64,000 nucleotides of DNA from Bacillota bacterium (GTDB lineage: Bacteria; Bacillota; Clostridia; Oscillospirales; Ruminococcaceae). A model generated the notes under the pieces. That model saw only the letters and a list, made by a program, of their open reading frames with translations, was not told the origin of the DNA and did not search any database. Positions within the stretch are counted from its first letter, which is position 1. Each line of letters starts with the position of its first letter. The DNA lies in the NCBI GenBank assembly GCA_023458875.1, contig JAEWXO010000003.1:12847-76846 (forward strand), written 5' to 3'. This document shows positions 35,741 through 45,296 of this stretch, piece after piece. The position numbers were made by a program, and so were the translations under genes.

Positions 35741-37624
35741 TTATGCTTCGATTTTTATAAATGCAAAGCTGAAAGGCTCAAGTCTTATATTTACTTCATC
35801 ATCTTTTTCGGATTTTTGCTCCTGTTTTCCGACGATTATATTGTACTTTGAATAATTCGGGGTAAGTGTACGGCTTATGTATTCTACCTTGTCCGAACGG
35901 TTTATCAACACAACAACGGCTTTGTTCTGACTTTGTTTAATACGTGCAAAGCCTGTGATATTTTCATCGGAAAATAAAATTTTTGTAATTCCGTCTCTGA
36001 ATACACTGCTGTTTTTTCTGAGTGCACTGAGCTGCTTTGTAAATTCGATAAGCTCTGTATCTTCGTTTCCCCATGGGTAGCATCTGCGGTTAAAAGGATC
36101 CTTGTGTCCCTGCATTCCTGCCTCGTCACCGTAATAAATACACGGTACACCCGGCAGAAAGTACATAAGCACCATTGCAAGCTTAAAGAGCTTTTTGCCA
36201 TGCTCATATTGCTCAGGAGTCATAATATGTGATGCCATCCAGTCCTTGTTCTTGTCTTCGTTTGATTCATCACCGAGTACCGTTATGGCACGCTCCACAT
36301 CATGTGTTGAGATAAAATTCATAAGAACGTCAAGTACAGGCTTAGGGTAGTTTTCTATAATAGTCATTATTTTTGATTTGAAAGTCAGATCACCTGTTTT
36401 TATATACGAGAGAATTGCGTCACGGAAAGGGTAGTTCATTACCGAGTCAAGCTGTGCACCGAGAAGATATCTTCTGTTTATTCCGTAGCTTTCCTTGTTC
36501 GAAGCGTCTTCCCATACTTCACCTATGATTATTTTTTCACTGCTTACGCTTTTTACGGAGTTATTAACATTGTAAATAAAATCATCAGGAAGCTCGTCTG
36601 CTACGTCAAGTCTGAAGCCGGCAGCTCCGAGTGACATCCAGTAATGGAGTATTCCGTCATCATCGCATATGTATCTTGTATACTTGTAATTGTTTTCGTT
36701 TATATTAGGAAGTGAATCGATACCCCACCATGCTTCGTATATGTCAGGATATGATGTGAACGTATACCAGTCATAGTATTCGCTTTCCTTTGAGTTATAG
36801 GCACCAACGCTGTCATAATAATTATATTTGTTAAAATATATGCTGTTTGCCCCGGTATGTGAGAATACGCCGTCGAGTATTATACTGATACCGAGTTTTT
36901 TTGCCTGACTGCATAATGACTTGAATTCCTCGTTAGTGCCAAGCATAGGGTCGATTTTTTCATAATTTGATGTGCTGTATCTGTGATTTTCATGTGATTC
37001 AAAAACAGGATTCAGATAAATGCATGTGACTCCGAGGCTGCTGAGATACGGCAGTTTAGAGATTATTCCCTCAAGATCTCCGCCGAAGTAGTCGTAATTC
37101 CATAAATTTGTTTCAGGATGAGGCGTATAAACAGGCGTTCCGCCCCAGTCATCTCTTATAAGTCTGTCTTCCGGTATGTTTTCATGAACCTTGCCACTTT
37201 TGCAGAAACGGTCAGGGAAAATCTGATACATTATTCCGCCTTTGAGGAATGAAGGGGTTTTGAATTCCTTGCTGAACACAGTTAGCTGGAACATTTCACC
37301 GTCACCTATATTTCCTGTATGGGCATCTATTTTTTTAATGTATGTCATGTCGCCGTCAACAGTAACAAAAAAGCAGTAGTAATAAACACCGGTATAAATT
37401 GTGCTGAAGGATGCAGTATAGCAGGTGCATCCGTCCTCTGAACCTGTCTGGTTCATTTTGATAAAACGTTTTTTAAAACCGAGCCTATATATTGTCATAA
37501 CCGGCGCACTGTCAATATTAAGGGATTCAGGAATTTTTATTGTAAAATCGCAGAATTCTTCTGACTTTATTGCACCGAATACAGATTTGTATGATAAATC
37601 CCAGCTGTCATAAATTTTTTTCAT
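35741..37624 (-). CDS. GH13 alpha-glucan hydrolase (neopullulanase/alpha-glucosidase type)
   Basis: Intracellular alpha-amylase-family enzyme with no signal peptide. An N-terminal beta domain (about 1-120) precedes the TIM barrel. The four GH13 regions are visible: ILDGVFSHTG, GFRLDVADE (catalytic Asp), IIGEVWEDA (general acid Glu) and FISTHDVER. A C-terminal beta domain ends the 627 residues. The overall layout fits the neopullulanase/cyclomaltodextrinase group, cutting maltodextrins or branched oligosaccharides. It lies downstream of glycogen phosphorylase on the same strand, which fits a shared role in glycogen or starch-oligomer breakdown. Confidence 0.88.
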   Translation of the reverse strand: MKKIYDSWDLSYKSVFGAIKSEEFCDFTIKIPESLNIDSAPVMTIYRLGFKKRFIKMNQTGSEDGCTCYTASFSTIYTGVYYYCFFVTVDGDMTYIKKIDAHTGNIGDGEMFQLTVFSKEFKTPSFLKGGIMYQIFPDRFCKSGKVHENIPEDRLIRDDWGGTPVYTPHPETNLWNYDYFGGDLEGIISKLPYLSSLGVTCIYLNPVFESHENHRYSTSNYEKIDPMLGTNEEFKSLCSQAKKLGISIILDGVFSHTGANSIYFNKYNYYDSVGAYNSKESEYYDWYTFTSYPDIYEAWWGIDSLPNINENNYKYTRYICDDDGILHYWMSLGAAGFRLDVADELPDDFIYNVNNSVKSVSSEKIIIGEVWEDASNKESYGINRRYLLGAQLDSVMNYPFRDAILSYIKTGDLTFKSKIMTIIENYPKPVLDVLMNFISTHDVERAITVLGDESNEDKNKDWMASHIMTPEQYEHGKKLFKLAMVLMYFLPGVPCIYYGDEAGMQGHKDPFNRRCYPWGNEDTELIEFTKQLSALRKNSSVFRDGITKILFSDENITGFARIKQSQNKAVVVLINRSDKVEYISRTLTPNYSKYNIIVGKQEQKSEKDDEVNIRLEPFSFAFIKIEA

Positions 37625-37688
37625 TGAAAATACCCCATTTCTTTTTTGAATTTGAAGTAAATAGATGATTAATATATTAGTATATAAA

Positions 37689-37718
37689 ATGACGGCAGAT
37701 ATAAATTCCCGCCGTCAT
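37689..37718 (-). terminator. Terminator after glgP
   Basis: ATGACGGC (37689-37696) pairs with GCCGTCAT (37711-37718). On the minus strand TTTTATATA follows. It separates glgP from the GH13 gene, so the two may be separate units. Confidence 0.65.
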
Positions 37719-37764
37719 TTGCAACTGTGACTGAAATATAACGGCGCCGTATAAATATTAATTA

Positions 37765-40167
37765 TTATAGCATCCCCCATATATCTCTTGCATAATCCTT
37801 TACAGCTCTGTCTGCAGAGAATATACCGGCACTGGCGATATTGTTGAGCGACATTTTAAGCCATCTGTATTTGTCATTGTATAATTCAGTTGAAAGCTTC
37901 TGTGCTGCGCGGTATGAGTCAAAATCAGCGAGAACCATATACGGATCCGAATTCTGAAGGGAATTAGCTATATCAGGGAATGTGAATCCGTTTATTCCGC
38001 TGTACATATGATTCATAGCCTGTTTTATGGTGTTGTTTGAATTATAGTATTCTCGCGGATTATAGCCGATATTTTTCTTTGCGGCAACTTCATCAGCCGT
38101 CATGCCGAATATAATGATGTTTTCATCGCCGACAGCATTTTTGATTTCGACATTTGCTCCGTCAAGTGTGCCGAGAGTTATAGCACCGTTAAGCATAAGC
38201 TTCATATTTCCTGTGCCTGATGCCTCTGTTCCGGCAAGTGAAATCTGTTCAGAAATGTCGCTGGCAGGCATAAGCAACTCAGAAAGTGTAACCTTGTAGT
38301 CTTCAAGGAAGAATACACTGAGTTTTTCGGATATCTTAGGGTTTTTTCTCAGCTCTTCGGATATGCACCAGATCATTTTTATTATCTGTTTTGCAAGATA
38401 ATATCCCGGTGCTGCTTTTGCAGCAAAAATATAGGTTTTAGGTGTAAAGTCTGCGTCAGGATTTTTAAGCAGATAATCATAATCAGCTAAAATATTAAGG
38501 GCGTTTAAGTGCTGACGTTTATATTCATGGAGACGCTTTACCTGAACGTCAAATATACTGTCAGGGTTAATCTCAAAATCAAGATTGTATTTGTTCTTTG
38601 AATATTTAAGGAAGTTTTCTTTATTTATTCTTTTTATTTTTGCGAGTTCATCAAGAACGGATTTGTCATTTTCAAATACTCCGAATTTCTTCAGTTCGTC
38701 AGCATCCTTTAAAAATTTATCGCCAATTTTCTCTGAAAGAAGCTTTGTAAGGCCTGGATTTGACTGGTAAAGCCAGCGCCTGTATGCGATTCCGTTCGTT
38801 ACGTTTTTAAACTTCAGAGGGAAGTACTGATATTCATCTGCAAATACATCATTTTTGATTATTTCTGAGTGAAGCTTTGATACACCGTTTACACTGTGTG
38901 AGGCAGCAACACATAATGAAGCCATATGGATATGGTTGTTTTTAATTATAGACATACGGTTTGTTTTTTCATATTCGTTATCATCGAGCTGCATAAGCTT
39001 CTTGCAGTATCTGTTGTTTATTTCTACTATGATAGAAAATATTCTTGGGATAATACTTTTAACAAGGTTAATATCCCACTTTTCAAGTGCTTCTGCCATA
39101 ACTGTATGATTCGTATATGCAAATGTATTTTTAACGATATGCCATGACTTATCCCATGAATATCCACAGTCATCAAGAAGAATTCTCATAAGTTCGGGAA
39201 TTGCAAGTGTAGGATGAGTATCGTTTATATGAATAGCTACCTTGTCATGGAGATTTTCAAGTGTTCCGTATACGGACATGTGATTTGTAACGATATCGCC
39301 GATTGAAGCAGCACACAGAAAATACTGCTGTCTCAGTCTTAGTGATTTACCTTCGAGATGATTGTCGTTAGGGTAAAGAACCTTGGAAATGGCGTTTGCA
39401 ATGCTATTCTGGCTTAACGCCTTTGCATAATCTCCCTGATTGAAGGTTGCCATATCAAAGCTTGGTGATTTTGCAGTCCAGAGTCTGAGTACAGAAACAC
39501 CGTCGCCGTTATATCCTGAAACATACATATCATATGGTATGGCAAGAACAGTGCTGTAGTTCTGATGTGATATATGGTGATACTGACTGTCCCAGTACTC
39601 GTGAAGCTCTCCTTCAAAATGAACTTCAACTGCACGTTCAGGCTTAGGGTCAAGCCATACTTCTCCTCCCGGCATCCAGTTATCAGGAAGCTCCGTCTGC
39701 CAGCCCTCATCTATCTTCTGTTTGAATATACCGTATTCGTAGCATATGGAATATCCCATTGCCGGTATGCACTGAGTTGCCATGGCATCGAGATAGCATG
39801 CTGCAAGACGTCCGAGTCCGCCGTTTCCGAGACCTGCATCAGGCTCGTTTTCATATATCATTTCAAGGTTTATATCATATTCTTTGAGCACACTGCGTAC
39901 ATCTTCAACTATTTTAAGATTATACAGGCTTGTTTTAAGAGAGCGGCCCATTAAAAATTCCATGGAAAGATAGTATATCTGTTTTTTTCCCTGAGAATTT
40001 ATTCTGTTGGTGAACCGTACTCTTTTTTCGCTAAGATGATGCATTATTATAGTTGAAAGTGCATTATACACCTGTGAATCAGATGCATCGTCGGGTGTTA
40101 CATTATAGTCTGATTGTAATACCTTTATTAATTCGTATTTTATGTGCTCTTTAGACATTTTTTCCAT
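37765..40167 (-). CDS. glgP: Glycogen/maltodextrin phosphorylase
   Basis: PLP-dependent enzyme that releases glucose 1-phosphate from the ends of alpha-1,4-glucans. The 800 residues carry LSMEFLMGRSL near the start, the DAGLGNGGLGRLAACYLD loop, RLHEYKRQHLN, and the PLP-lysine motif EASGTGNMKLMLNGA. Start choice: the ATG giving MEKMSKEH has GGAG 6 nt upstream, while an ATG four codons earlier has GGAG almost touching it and is unlikely. It pairs functionally with the GH13 enzyme downstream. Confidence 0.95.
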   Translation of the reverse strand: MEKMSKEHIKYELIKVLQSDYNVTPDDASDSQVYNALSTIIMHHLSEKRVRFTNRINSQGKKQIYYLSMEFLMGRSLKTSLYNLKIVEDVRSVLKEYDINLEMIYENEPDAGLGNGGLGRLAACYLDAMATQCIPAMGYSICYEYGIFKQKIDEGWQTELPDNWMPGGEVWLDPKPERAVEVHFEGELHEYWDSQYHHISHQNYSTVLAIPYDMYVSGYNGDGVSVLRLWTAKSPSFDMATFNQGDYAKALSQNSIANAISKVLYPNDNHLEGKSLRLRQQYFLCAASIGDIVTNHMSVYGTLENLHDKVAIHINDTHPTLAIPELMRILLDDCGYSWDKSWHIVKNTFAYTNHTVMAEALEKWDINLVKSIIPRIFSIIVEINNRYCKKLMQLDDNEYEKTNRMSIIKNNHIHMASLCVAASHSVNGVSKLHSEIIKNDVFADEYQYFPLKFKNVTNGIAYRRWLYQSNPGLTKLLSEKIGDKFLKDADELKKFGVFENDKSVLDELAKIKRINKENFLKYSKNKYNLDFEINPDSIFDVQVKRLHEYKRQHLNALNILADYDYLLKNPDADFTPKTYIFAAKAAPGYYLAKQIIKMIWCISEELRKNPKISEKLSVFFLEDYKVTLSELLMPASDISEQISLAGTEASGTGNMKLMLNGAITLGTLDGANVEIKNAVGDENIIIFGMTADEVAAKKNIGYNPREYYNSNNTIKQAMNHMYSGINGFTFPDIANSLQNSDPYMVLADFDSYRAAQKLSTELYNDKYRWLKMSLNNIASAGIFSADRAVKDYARDIWGML

Positions 40168-40460
40168 TTGATTCTCCATTCTCCGACGAAAAAAATATAT
40201 GTGACATATCGATAAGGAATGTGTCAGATTGGTTGATATGATTAATTGAGCATAACGTCGGCTACTCAAAATCAGTGATATATATAAATATTATACACGA
40301 ATTGCTATATAAATTCAAGACTTTTAGGCTAACAAATTTAAACGATAAAATAAAAAGTTGTTAATTAATTTACTATTAGTTATTATGAACATTAAGATAT
40401 CGTCTAAAATATGCATGTATACAAATAAAGAGTATTATTTAAGAAAGTTACTATTTACTA

Positions 40461-40489
40461 TTGACAATAAAATATGGAGATGCTATACT
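40461..40489 (+). promoter_or_regulatory. Sigma-A promoter with long leader ahead of the riboswitch
   Basis: TTGACA (40461-40466), 17-nt spacer, TATACT (40484-40489). The leader to the next start codon would be about 400 nt and includes the riboswitch. The stretch 40500-40670 between them holds nothing I recognise. Confidence 0.7.
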
Positions 40490-40674
40490 GATATCAGAAG
40501 ATAATTAAAGGACATAAAAAAGTCTTATATGATTTGATTTTAAATTTATTTATCTTCTGTCTGACCAAAACACAGCCAATATATTCACTCATCCGTTTAA
40601 CTAATTTATTTCCGATATCTTTACTAATGATTATTAATTCAGATTTTCCACTCATGTAACCATACTAGTAAAAA

Positions 40675-40770
40675 TTAAATATTGGGCAAACTTGCTGAAA
40701 GGCAAGGACGCAAAGCCAAGGGTCTAAACCATTATTTATGGTATGACAGCCAGCTGCACAATTTTTAAAC
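40675..40770 (+). ncRNA. Cyclic di-GMP-I (GEMM) riboswitch
   Basis: Matches the GEMM consensus in order: GGGCAAAC, a TTGC/GCAA hairpin with a GAAA-containing loop, GGACGCAAAGCC, GGGTCTAA, a second hairpin ACCA/TGGT, and ATGACAGCCAGCTGC. These are the ligand-binding junction and tetraloop-receptor parts of class I. It senses c-di-GMP, or possibly c-GAMP in the GEMM-Ib variant. The downstream hairpin at 40804-40834 is a possible expression platform. It lies about 120 nt upstream of a secreted dockerin protein gene. Confidence 0.9.
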
Positions 40771-40803
40771 GGCGCCCATTATTAGTCGTTTATGGTTGGA
40801 ACG

Positions 40804-40834
40804 AAAGGCTGATATCGTACAGGTATCAGCCTTT
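40804..40834 (+). terminator. Terminator-like hairpin downstream of the riboswitch
   Basis: AAAGGCTGATA (40804-40814) pairs perfectly with TATCAGCCTTT (40824-40834), then TAAAATTTTTAT. The T-run is interrupted, so it could be a regulated terminator or a structural element. Confidence 0.65.
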
Positions 40835-40891
40835 TAAAATTTTTATAACAAAGGTAAACATGAGAGAAATAAAATTTGGGAGGTAATCATT

Positions 40892-42868
40892 ATGAAAGCT
40901 GTTAAAACATTATTAAGTACGGTTCTATCAATTGCTTTTTCTATAAATGTAATATCTGTAGCTGCTCCGAAAGAGGCTGTTTCTGCAGAAATTTCATCAC
41001 AAAGCATAGCGGAAGATATAAGAAATGGTTTTATTAATTTTCAGACCGGGATCAATATTAAACAGTATGGAATGTCAATGGACGATTTTCAGCAGCTTAA
41101 TGATATAATCAACCAGGTTATACTTGATCCTGATTTGTTTTATCTTAATTTTTCATCAATAAAATGCGGCGGCGCTTATGATGAAAACGGAAATGTTATT
41201 TTATCACAGGTAAAGGTAGAGTACGGAAATACTTATGAAGAATGCAAACCTAAAATAGATGAGTTCAATCAGAAGGCTGATGAAATAATAAAGAACAATA
41301 TAAAAGACAACATGACAGATCTTGAAAAAGCTCTGAAGCTTCATGATTATCTTGTTCTCAATTCAAAATATGATACAGCCAATTCAATACCTGATCTTAA
41401 TGGCGGTTCATCAGCATATGATATAATGGTTGCAGGCAATGGCGTTTGTCAGGGATATGCACAGGCGTACAGATACCTTCTTGGCAAAGTCGGAGTAAAT
41501 GCTATAATGGTTACAAGTGACGAAATGGTTCATGCATGGAATCTCGTCGAGATAGACGGTCAGTGGTATCACGTTGACGTAACATGGGACGACCCGGTTC
41601 CTGATTCTCAGGGTAAAGTGGAACATGAATATTTTATGTTAAGCGACAGCGAAATAGGCAAGGTTACAGAGACAAGAAAAAACAAACATTATAACTGGAA
41701 CAGTCAGGGGTTAAAAGCTACAGATACAAGATTTGACCATGCATTCTGGGTTGATGTAACTTCTGAAATTTATATTTCCGAAGGCAAATGGTACTTTATA
41801 GACAAGAACGGCATGTACAGCACATATATTCCTTCTGAAAATTCAGTAAACACAAATGTAAGTATAGACGATGAAAAGTGGTATGTATGGGAAAGTGTAA
41901 ACCAGTATTGGGGCGGCAAATATTCAAGCCTTATTATATCAGGCAATACAGTTTATTACAACACACCTACAATGATATATAAAATGAACCTTGACGGATC
42001 ATTTAAACAGTCAGTTCAGTATGTAAATCCATATGAAACAAAAGGCTATGTATACGGCATGATCCTTGATGACAGCATTCTTTATGCAGTTATCAAGCAG
42101 GCTCCTTCCGACGAGGGAAAACTCTATAAATTAATGGATCTTCACCTTGACAATTATTTGTATATAGATACATTGTTAAAGTCAATAGCTGATTTAAAAG
42201 ACGGCGATACATCAGTATTTGATATGTCAAACGAGTCAGAAACAATATTACCTGCAGAAGCACTTCAGATGATAATGGGCAGAAATATTAACCTTATATT
42301 TGACTTTGACGGATATAGCTGGGCTATAAACGGGCAGAACGTAAAAACATCACAGGATTTAAACCTTCAGATAGATGAAAATAAGGGAATGATTCCGTCA
42401 GAGCTTCTTTTAAAAACAGCAGACGATAATCAATATGTTGAGCTTAATCTTTCACATAACGGACAATTCGGACTTTCAGCTGATATAAGCTATTATATAG
42501 GCAAAGAATACGAAAAAGAATCTGCAACAGTATACTATTATAATGAAGCAGAGAAAAGATTAGAAAAAACAACAGACGTAAGAATAAATGACAACGGTTC
42601 AATCAACATTTCATTAGAGCACGCTTCTAATTATGCGGTTGTATTAAATGAAAATTCAGAAAATAATATAGGCGATACTAACGAAGACGGCAAAGTAGAT
42701 ATCACAGACCTCACCGTAATTTCACTTTATCTTCTTAGTGATATAAATCTTGCAGGCACAGGCAAAGCAAATTCAGACGTAAACCGCGATGGTTCTATCG
42801 ACCTTGCAGACCTGGCAATGTTTAAACAGTACGTTATGAAGGACATAACATCATTTGCAAAGCGCTAA
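40892..42868 (+). CDS. Secreted transglutaminase-like protein with C-terminal dockerin
   Basis: A 658-residue exported protein. A signal peptide covers about 1-32. A transglutaminase/papain-like core spans about 140-240, with the triad Cys186 (GNGVCQGYAQ), His214 (EMVHAWN) and Asp229 (YHVDVTWDD). The middle region (250-600) has no recognised motif. A type I dockerin at about 602-655 has two calcium loops (GDTNEDGKVDITDL and SDVNRDGSIDLADL). It could crosslink or cleave proteins at the cell surface within a cellulosome-like assembly. It is controlled by the c-di-GMP riboswitch upstream. GGGAGG precedes the ATG. Confidence 0.88.
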   Translation: MKAVKTLLSTVLSIAFSINVISVAAPKEAVSAEISSQSIAEDIRNGFINFQTGINIKQYGMSMDDFQQLNDIINQVILDPDLFYLNFSSIKCGGAYDENGNVILSQVKVEYGNTYEECKPKIDEFNQKADEIIKNNIKDNMTDLEKALKLHDYLVLNSKYDTANSIPDLNGGSSAYDIMVAGNGVCQGYAQAYRYLLGKVGVNAIMVTSDEMVHAWNLVEIDGQWYHVDVTWDDPVPDSQGKVEHEYFMLSDSEIGKVTETRKNKHYNWNSQGLKATDTRFDHAFWVDVTSEIYISEGKWYFIDKNGMYSTYIPSENSVNTNVSIDDEKWYVWESVNQYWGGKYSSLIISGNTVYYNTPTMIYKMNLDGSFKQSVQYVNPYETKGYVYGMILDDSILYAVIKQAPSDEGKLYKLMDLHLDNYLYIDTLLKSIADLKDGDTSVFDMSNESETILPAEALQMIMGRNINLIFDFDGYSWAINGQNVKTSQDLNLQIDENKGMIPSELLLKTADDNQYVELNLSHNGQFGLSADISYYIGKEYEKESATVYYYNEAEKRLEKTTDVRINDNGSINISLEHASNYAVVLNENSENNIGDTNEDGKVDITDLTVISLYLLSDINLAGTGKANSDVNRDGSIDLADLAMFKQYVMKDITSFAKR

Positions 42869-42915
42869 AGAAATTTTCAAACAAATAGTGTTTTTCTCAT
42901 ATTTCCTTGGGACAC

Positions 42916-42954
42916 GTCCCCGGTTCGCAAGAACCGGGGCGTTTCCTTTTTTGC
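42916..42954 (+). terminator. Strong terminator after the transglutaminase-dockerin gene
   Basis: CCCCGGTTC-GCAA-GAACCGGGG at about 42919-42940, a perfect 9-bp stem with a GNRA loop, followed by CGTTTCCTTTTTT. Confidence 0.9.
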
Positions 42955-42955
42955 G

Positions 42956-43390
42956 CAATGTTTTCGTTTGATGCTTATCTGTATCAGACTTTGGAAGCAA
43001 AACAGCGATTTATCGGGCACATTATGACTTCAAAAACTCTGGCAAGACGTTGTAAGGACGTTGACCAACAGGGCGCTATCATATTCGGAAATCAAGGCAC
43101 TCTGTACTGATGATGAGCGTATCAAGGAAAAGATGATGCTTGAAAATGGGGTTAAGGAACTCAATCTTCTTAAATCTGAACATACAAATACTGTATTTGA
43201 TATGCAGCAGAAAGTATCAGCTTACCCTGAAAAGCATGAACAGCTTGAAACAGCACTTACAAATCCCCGTGCTGACAGAGAAATCCTTCGGCAGTTACCA
43301 ATAGATGCTGAAACAAAGCTTCCTGAGTTTAAGATTACAATTGACGATACAGAGTATACTGACAGAAAAGAAGCTGCAAAGGCTCCGGGG
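42956..43390 (+). pseudogene. Remnant of a conjugative-element SNF2 helicase/DNA methylase
   Basis: Two frames together match the C-terminal part of the very large SNF2-type helicase/methylase proteins carried by integrative conjugative elements. Frame 1 reads SFDAYLYQTLEAKQRFIGHI and MTSKTLARRCKDVDQQ. After a one-base shift near 43075, frame 2 reads ALSYSEIKALCTDDERIKEK and on through LNLLKSEH. Similarity ends near 43390 (RKEAAKA). No upstream helicase part remains, so it is a decayed scrap. Identification is from recalled family sequence and was not searched. Confidence 0.7.
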
Positions 43391-43513
43391 CGACCGGAAA
43401 GCCTAGTGTGTTGTAGCATTAATATTTAATCAAATGCATTGTGCATTAAAAATAGAAATATTAATTACAATAAAAGATATAATTTATTTAAATTCCATTG
43501 ATACATTACATTA

Positions 43514-43575
43514 GTCGACTTGTGCCGGGTCGAAATTCCTGCATAAGCATTATCCCCTATATAGGCTGAATATTC
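43514..43575 (+). repeat. Structured repeat, partial copy F (3' half)
   Basis: GTCGACTT...GGGTCGAAATTCCTGC followed by GGCTGAATATT matches the 3' half and right end of the element seen complete at 63526-63650. The 5' half is missing. It lies in the gap between the helicase/methylase scrap and the lipoprotein gene. Confidence 0.65.
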
Positions 43576-43618
43576 CCCCCCCGTATTAGCGACATAATAA
43601 AACAAATCCCATCAATAT

Positions 43619-43646
43619 TGACATGATTTCGATATTAATATATAAT
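43619..43646 (+). promoter_or_regulatory. Sigma-A promoter for the lipoprotein gene
   Basis: TTGACA (43619-43624), 16-nt spacer, TATAAT (43641-43646), about 100 nt before the start codon. Confidence 0.65.
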
Positions 43647-43751
43647 ATAATACATGTGTTCTGCATTTACAATAATCAAAACCGTAAATGCTATACCGGA
43701 TATGAATAAAGTATTCAGAAATATTATTAATTCGAAAGGGCAAAAATTAAA

Positions 43752-45032
43752 ATGAAAAAAGAAAATATTATCAAAATTGCAGCGCTGATACCGCTTGCAA
43801 TCGGGCTTACAGCATGCGGAAACAAAAAGGTTGATGCAAACGACTACCTTGAGGTTGAATTTGATGGTTACGATACAGTCGGAACCGCTACATACTATAT
43901 CGATTTTGAAGAAATGGTCGAGGATAATCTTGCGGCATTTGACCTGGATGAAGACAGTTCAGACAGAGCAATTGAAAGAGTAATAAAAAAGCTCAGCAAA
44001 ATCATTGAAGGAGAGCTTGAAGAAACCGAGGGACTCTCAAATGGTGACAAAATAGAATTTGAATGGGATATAGACACTGATGAACTTGAAGATGAATTCC
44101 CTGTAAAAATGTCATTCTCAGATACAGAGTTTGAGGTGAAAAAACTCAAAAAGGCAGAAAAATTTGATCCGTTTGAATATTTTGATATAACCTTCGAAGG
44201 CACAGCGCCTAACGGTACTATCAGAATTAAACAAAATGATTCAAATAAACTTGGAGAGCTTACAATTGAAGCAGATAAAAAGGACAAACTGAGTAATGGC
44301 GATAAAGTAAAATTAAAGGTAGCAACTTATTACGGTGATGATTTAACCCAGTATTGCCTGAAATACGGAATGATTCCTGAAGTTACTGAAAAAGAAATTA
44401 AAGTAAAAGGACTGAAATCCTATGTACAGAAACTCAGCGAAATCACTAAAGATACATATGCTGATATCGATAAAAAAACAAAGGAAAAGTTAGATAAACA
44501 TGTAGCAGATACATGGGGAGAAGATGAAAGCCTTGTCGGATTTACCCCTGCCGGAAATTATCTTCTTATTCCAAAGGTTCATTCGGATTATTTAATAACA
44601 CATAACGCTCTTTGTTCAGTGTATAAGGTTGATGTAAAAAGCAGCGAGGGAGAATTATCATATTACTATTATTCATATGTAGAAAATCTGATGACAGACG
44701 ATGACGGAAAAATAACTATAAATTATGATTATATTAAATACCCTAGCGGCGGCAGTATACTTGGTTCAGCTTATGGAGAGTGTTTCAATACAGAAAGCGG
44801 TGAGCATTATTACGTGGGCTATAAGGATATTGACTCACTCTATGAGGGCGTTATTTCATCCAAGACACAAAACTTTAACGTTGAATCAACAGTAAAACAG
44901 CCAAAAGTCACAACAGCCACTACAGTCGTTACAGCAGCTGCACCTGATACATCTGATAGTGAAACCGAAGCCACTGCACAACCCGAGAGCCCGAGCGATT
45001 CAGCAGAATCCACATCTCTGCCAAATCAGTAA
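43752..45032 (+). CDS. Lipoprotein of unknown function
   Basis: A 426-residue exported lipoprotein. The lipobox is LTAC with Cys22. The mature part is acidic at first (DLDEDSSDRAIERVIKK, EIEFEWDIDTDELEDEF) and holds two similar beta-rich segments: YLEVEFDGYDTVGTATYYID and FDITFEGTAPNGTIRI, each followed by a GDK[IV] stretch. A Thr/Ser/Pro/Glu-rich tail (about 380-426) resembles wall-spanning linkers. Proteins of this layout recur in gut Clostridia, but I know no role. AAAGGG precedes the ATG. Confidence 0.75.
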   Translation: MKKENIIKIAALIPLAIGLTACGNKKVDANDYLEVEFDGYDTVGTATYYIDFEEMVEDNLAAFDLDEDSSDRAIERVIKKLSKIIEGELEETEGLSNGDKIEFEWDIDTDELEDEFPVKMSFSDTEFEVKKLKKAEKFDPFEYFDITFEGTAPNGTIRIKQNDSNKLGELTIEADKKDKLSNGDKVKLKVATYYGDDLTQYCLKYGMIPEVTEKEIKVKGLKSYVQKLSEITKDTYADIDKKTKEKLDKHVADTWGEDESLVGFTPAGNYLLIPKVHSDYLITHNALCSVYKVDVKSSEGELSYYYYSYVENLMTDDDGKITINYDYIKYPSGGSILGSAYGECFNTESGEHYYVGYKDIDSLYEGVISSKTQNFNVESTVKQPKVTTATTVVTAAAPDTSDSETEATAQPESPSDSAESTSLPNQ

Positions 45033-45043
45033 CACAACCATAT

Positions 45044-45080
45044 TGGCTGAACAGTAACATACCCCGTTACCGTTCAGCCA
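45044..45080 (+). terminator. Long hairpin after the lipoprotein gene
   Basis: TGGCTGAACAGTAAC (45044-45058) pairs with GTTACCGTTCAGCCA (45066-45080), with one mismatch. Its arms match the outer ends of the structured repeat family, so it may be derived from the repeat as well as ending transcription. Confidence 0.65.
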
Positions 45081-45093
45081 TATTTATAAGTTC

Positions 45094-45168
45094 CGGCAGA
45101 TATGTAAGCGAAGGTCAAAGGCGCGACCGCAAAGCCCGGTCGACTCCGCAGAGTCGAAACGTCCTGCT
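45094..45168 (+). ncRNA. Structured repeat, copy A (candidate RNA)
   Basis: The core shows GCAG (45096-45099)/CTGC (45164-45167) as outer stem, GACCG-CAAAGCC-CGGTC and GACTC-CGCA-GAGTC hairpins, then GAAA. The family is unrecognised. It lies 54 nt upstream of the -35 box of the ylxM-ffh promoter, so it is probably not in that mRNA. Confidence 0.6.
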
Positions 45169-45221
45169 GTATTTTAAGATGAAAAATAAAAACAGAAAAA
45201 ATAAAAAAATCGAAATCCCTA

Positions 45222-45250
45222 TTGACAAATTCAAAAAATAGAGTTATAAT
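45222..45250 (+). promoter_or_regulatory. Consensus sigma-A promoter for ylxM-ffh
   Basis: TTGACA (45222-45227), 17-nt spacer, TATAAT (45245-45250): both boxes perfect. The ylxM start lies 47 nt downstream. Confidence 0.9.
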
Positions 45251-45296
45251 TGTAAAGGTTTCTAGCTTTACAGTCGATGCATGGGAGGCTATTGTA

